NCBI GenBank assembly: GCA_958299035.1
Contig: CATQJL010000112.1
Location: forward strand, 41,792,833-41,856,832
Length of the DNA stretch: 64,000 nucleotides
Reading direction: 5' to 3'
Source: Cylicocyclus nassatus
Taxonomy: Eukaryota > Nematoda > Chromadorea > Rhabditida > Strongylidae
In this document: piece after piece, positions 63,622 to 64,000 of the stretch
Numbering within the stretch: the stretch's first letter is position 1
Layout of the letters: each line of letters starts with the position of its first letter
The notes under the pieces: generated by a model
What the model was told of the DNA's origin: nothing
The model's database searches: none
What the model saw: only the letters and a program-made list of their open reading frames with translations
Made by a program: the position numbers and the translations under genes

Positions 63622-64000
63622 ATGAAACTAACTGGAATAATCGACAACGCAAGAAGTTTAAGACTTAAGACCAGGGAAGAAGGTGCCCGTAAACCCTTAG
63701 TGGGTAAGAAGTTTTCAGCCCGTATCACAATGTTAGGCATGAAACTTCCCGCTGTCCTTGATACGGGGCCAGTGATTAGTATAATACCTGTGGGAATGTT
63801 GGCCAAGGCGAAGAGAGCAGGGTTTGACGTAGACAGTTTGGCAGGGATACCGAAGACCAAGATAGTTCCTGCCTTTGACGCTTCATCGAACAGAATGCAG
63901 TTTCTAGGAGCTGCAAGGATACCAGTGGCATTGAACAAAGGTAGAAAGAGCGTGGCAGCTTGTCATATTTTGAATGTCAAAGACGACGACATTCTTGTAG
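63622..64000 (+). CDS. Retropepsin of the LTR retrotransposon (partial at window end)
   Basis: Open from before ATG 63622 to the window edge, 126 codons. The active-site motif reads LPAVLDTGPVISIIP: the catalytic DTG is present, but the following residue is Pro where Ala or Ser is usual. The second conserved block (FLGAARIPV) follows about 50 residues later. It would cleave the gag-pol product. It is in a different frame from the zinc knuckle. The rest of pol is not visible. Confidence 0.75.
   Translation, partial: MKLTGIIDNARSLRLKTREEGARKPLVGKKFSARITMLGMKLPAVLDTGPVISIIPVGMLAKAKRAGFDVDSLAGIPKTKIVPAFDASSNRMQFLGAARIPVALNKGRKSVAACHILNVKDDDILV

Larger units (their letters stand above)
59073..64000 (+). 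mobile_element. Ty3/gypsy-like LTR retrotransposon, 5' part, cut by window end
   Basis: A candidate 5' LTR, decayed gag, zinc knuckle and retropepsin lie in order on the + strand. Two hAT-type elements interrupt gag. RT, integrase and the 3' LTR would lie beyond the window. Confidence 0.75.

Overview
The window looks like a repeat-rich, AT-rich nematode genome. The evidence is: very short introns (about 50-100 bp) ending in TTTCAG-like acceptors, a nematode-type OAC acyltransferase gene, CR1/Jockey-like and RTE-like LINE sequence, and many foldback DNA transposons. A clade V (strongylid-like) worm fits best; this is inference. No bacterial, rRNA, tRNA or CRISPR features were seen.

The one host gene I can support lies on the + strand from 9340 to 47743. 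Sixteen exons with matching splice phases (1,999 nt in all) encode a membrane acyltransferase-3 domain fused to a C-terminal SGNH hydrolase domain, the layout of the nematode OAC (O-acyltransferase homologue) family. Exons 1-5 (9340-10177), exon 6 (15383-15569) and exons 7-8 (25672-26026) carry the membrane half. Exons at 43930-47743 carry the last membrane segment and the SGNH domain. One short exon (penultimate membrane helix, expected between 26027 and 43929) was not found. The gene spans 38.4 kb because its large introns hold stacked transposons.

Region by region: 1-9339 has no recognised gene, two copies of a CTCAG-ended inverted-repeat family and a 526-bp tandem duplication. 10-43 kb is mostly intron with: TTAA-flanked, hAT-type (8-bp TSD), mariner-type (TA) and Harbinger-type (3-bp TSD) elements; an antisense LINE with open ORF1 and ORF2 (15.8-20.5 kb); a decayed hAT transposase (28-29.4 kb); an RTE-like reverse transcriptase fossil (33.6-34.2 kb); and a family of microsatellite-tailed foldback elements. 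47.7-59 kb, downstream of the gene, holds a MULE-like element, nested Harbinger-type elements, a four-copy cluster of the CTCAG family, and three CAGTGGCG elements separated by AT tracts. A 26-nt stretch at 58490-58515 matches a laboratory amplification adapter. 59-64 kb is the 5' part of a Ty3/gypsy-like LTR retrotransposon (candidate LTR, broken gag, zinc knuckle, retropepsin cut by the window edge) with two hAT-type elements inserted in gag.

Element boundaries, target-site duplications and splice phases were read by eye. Family names for elements without transposase are inferred from TIR and TSD type.
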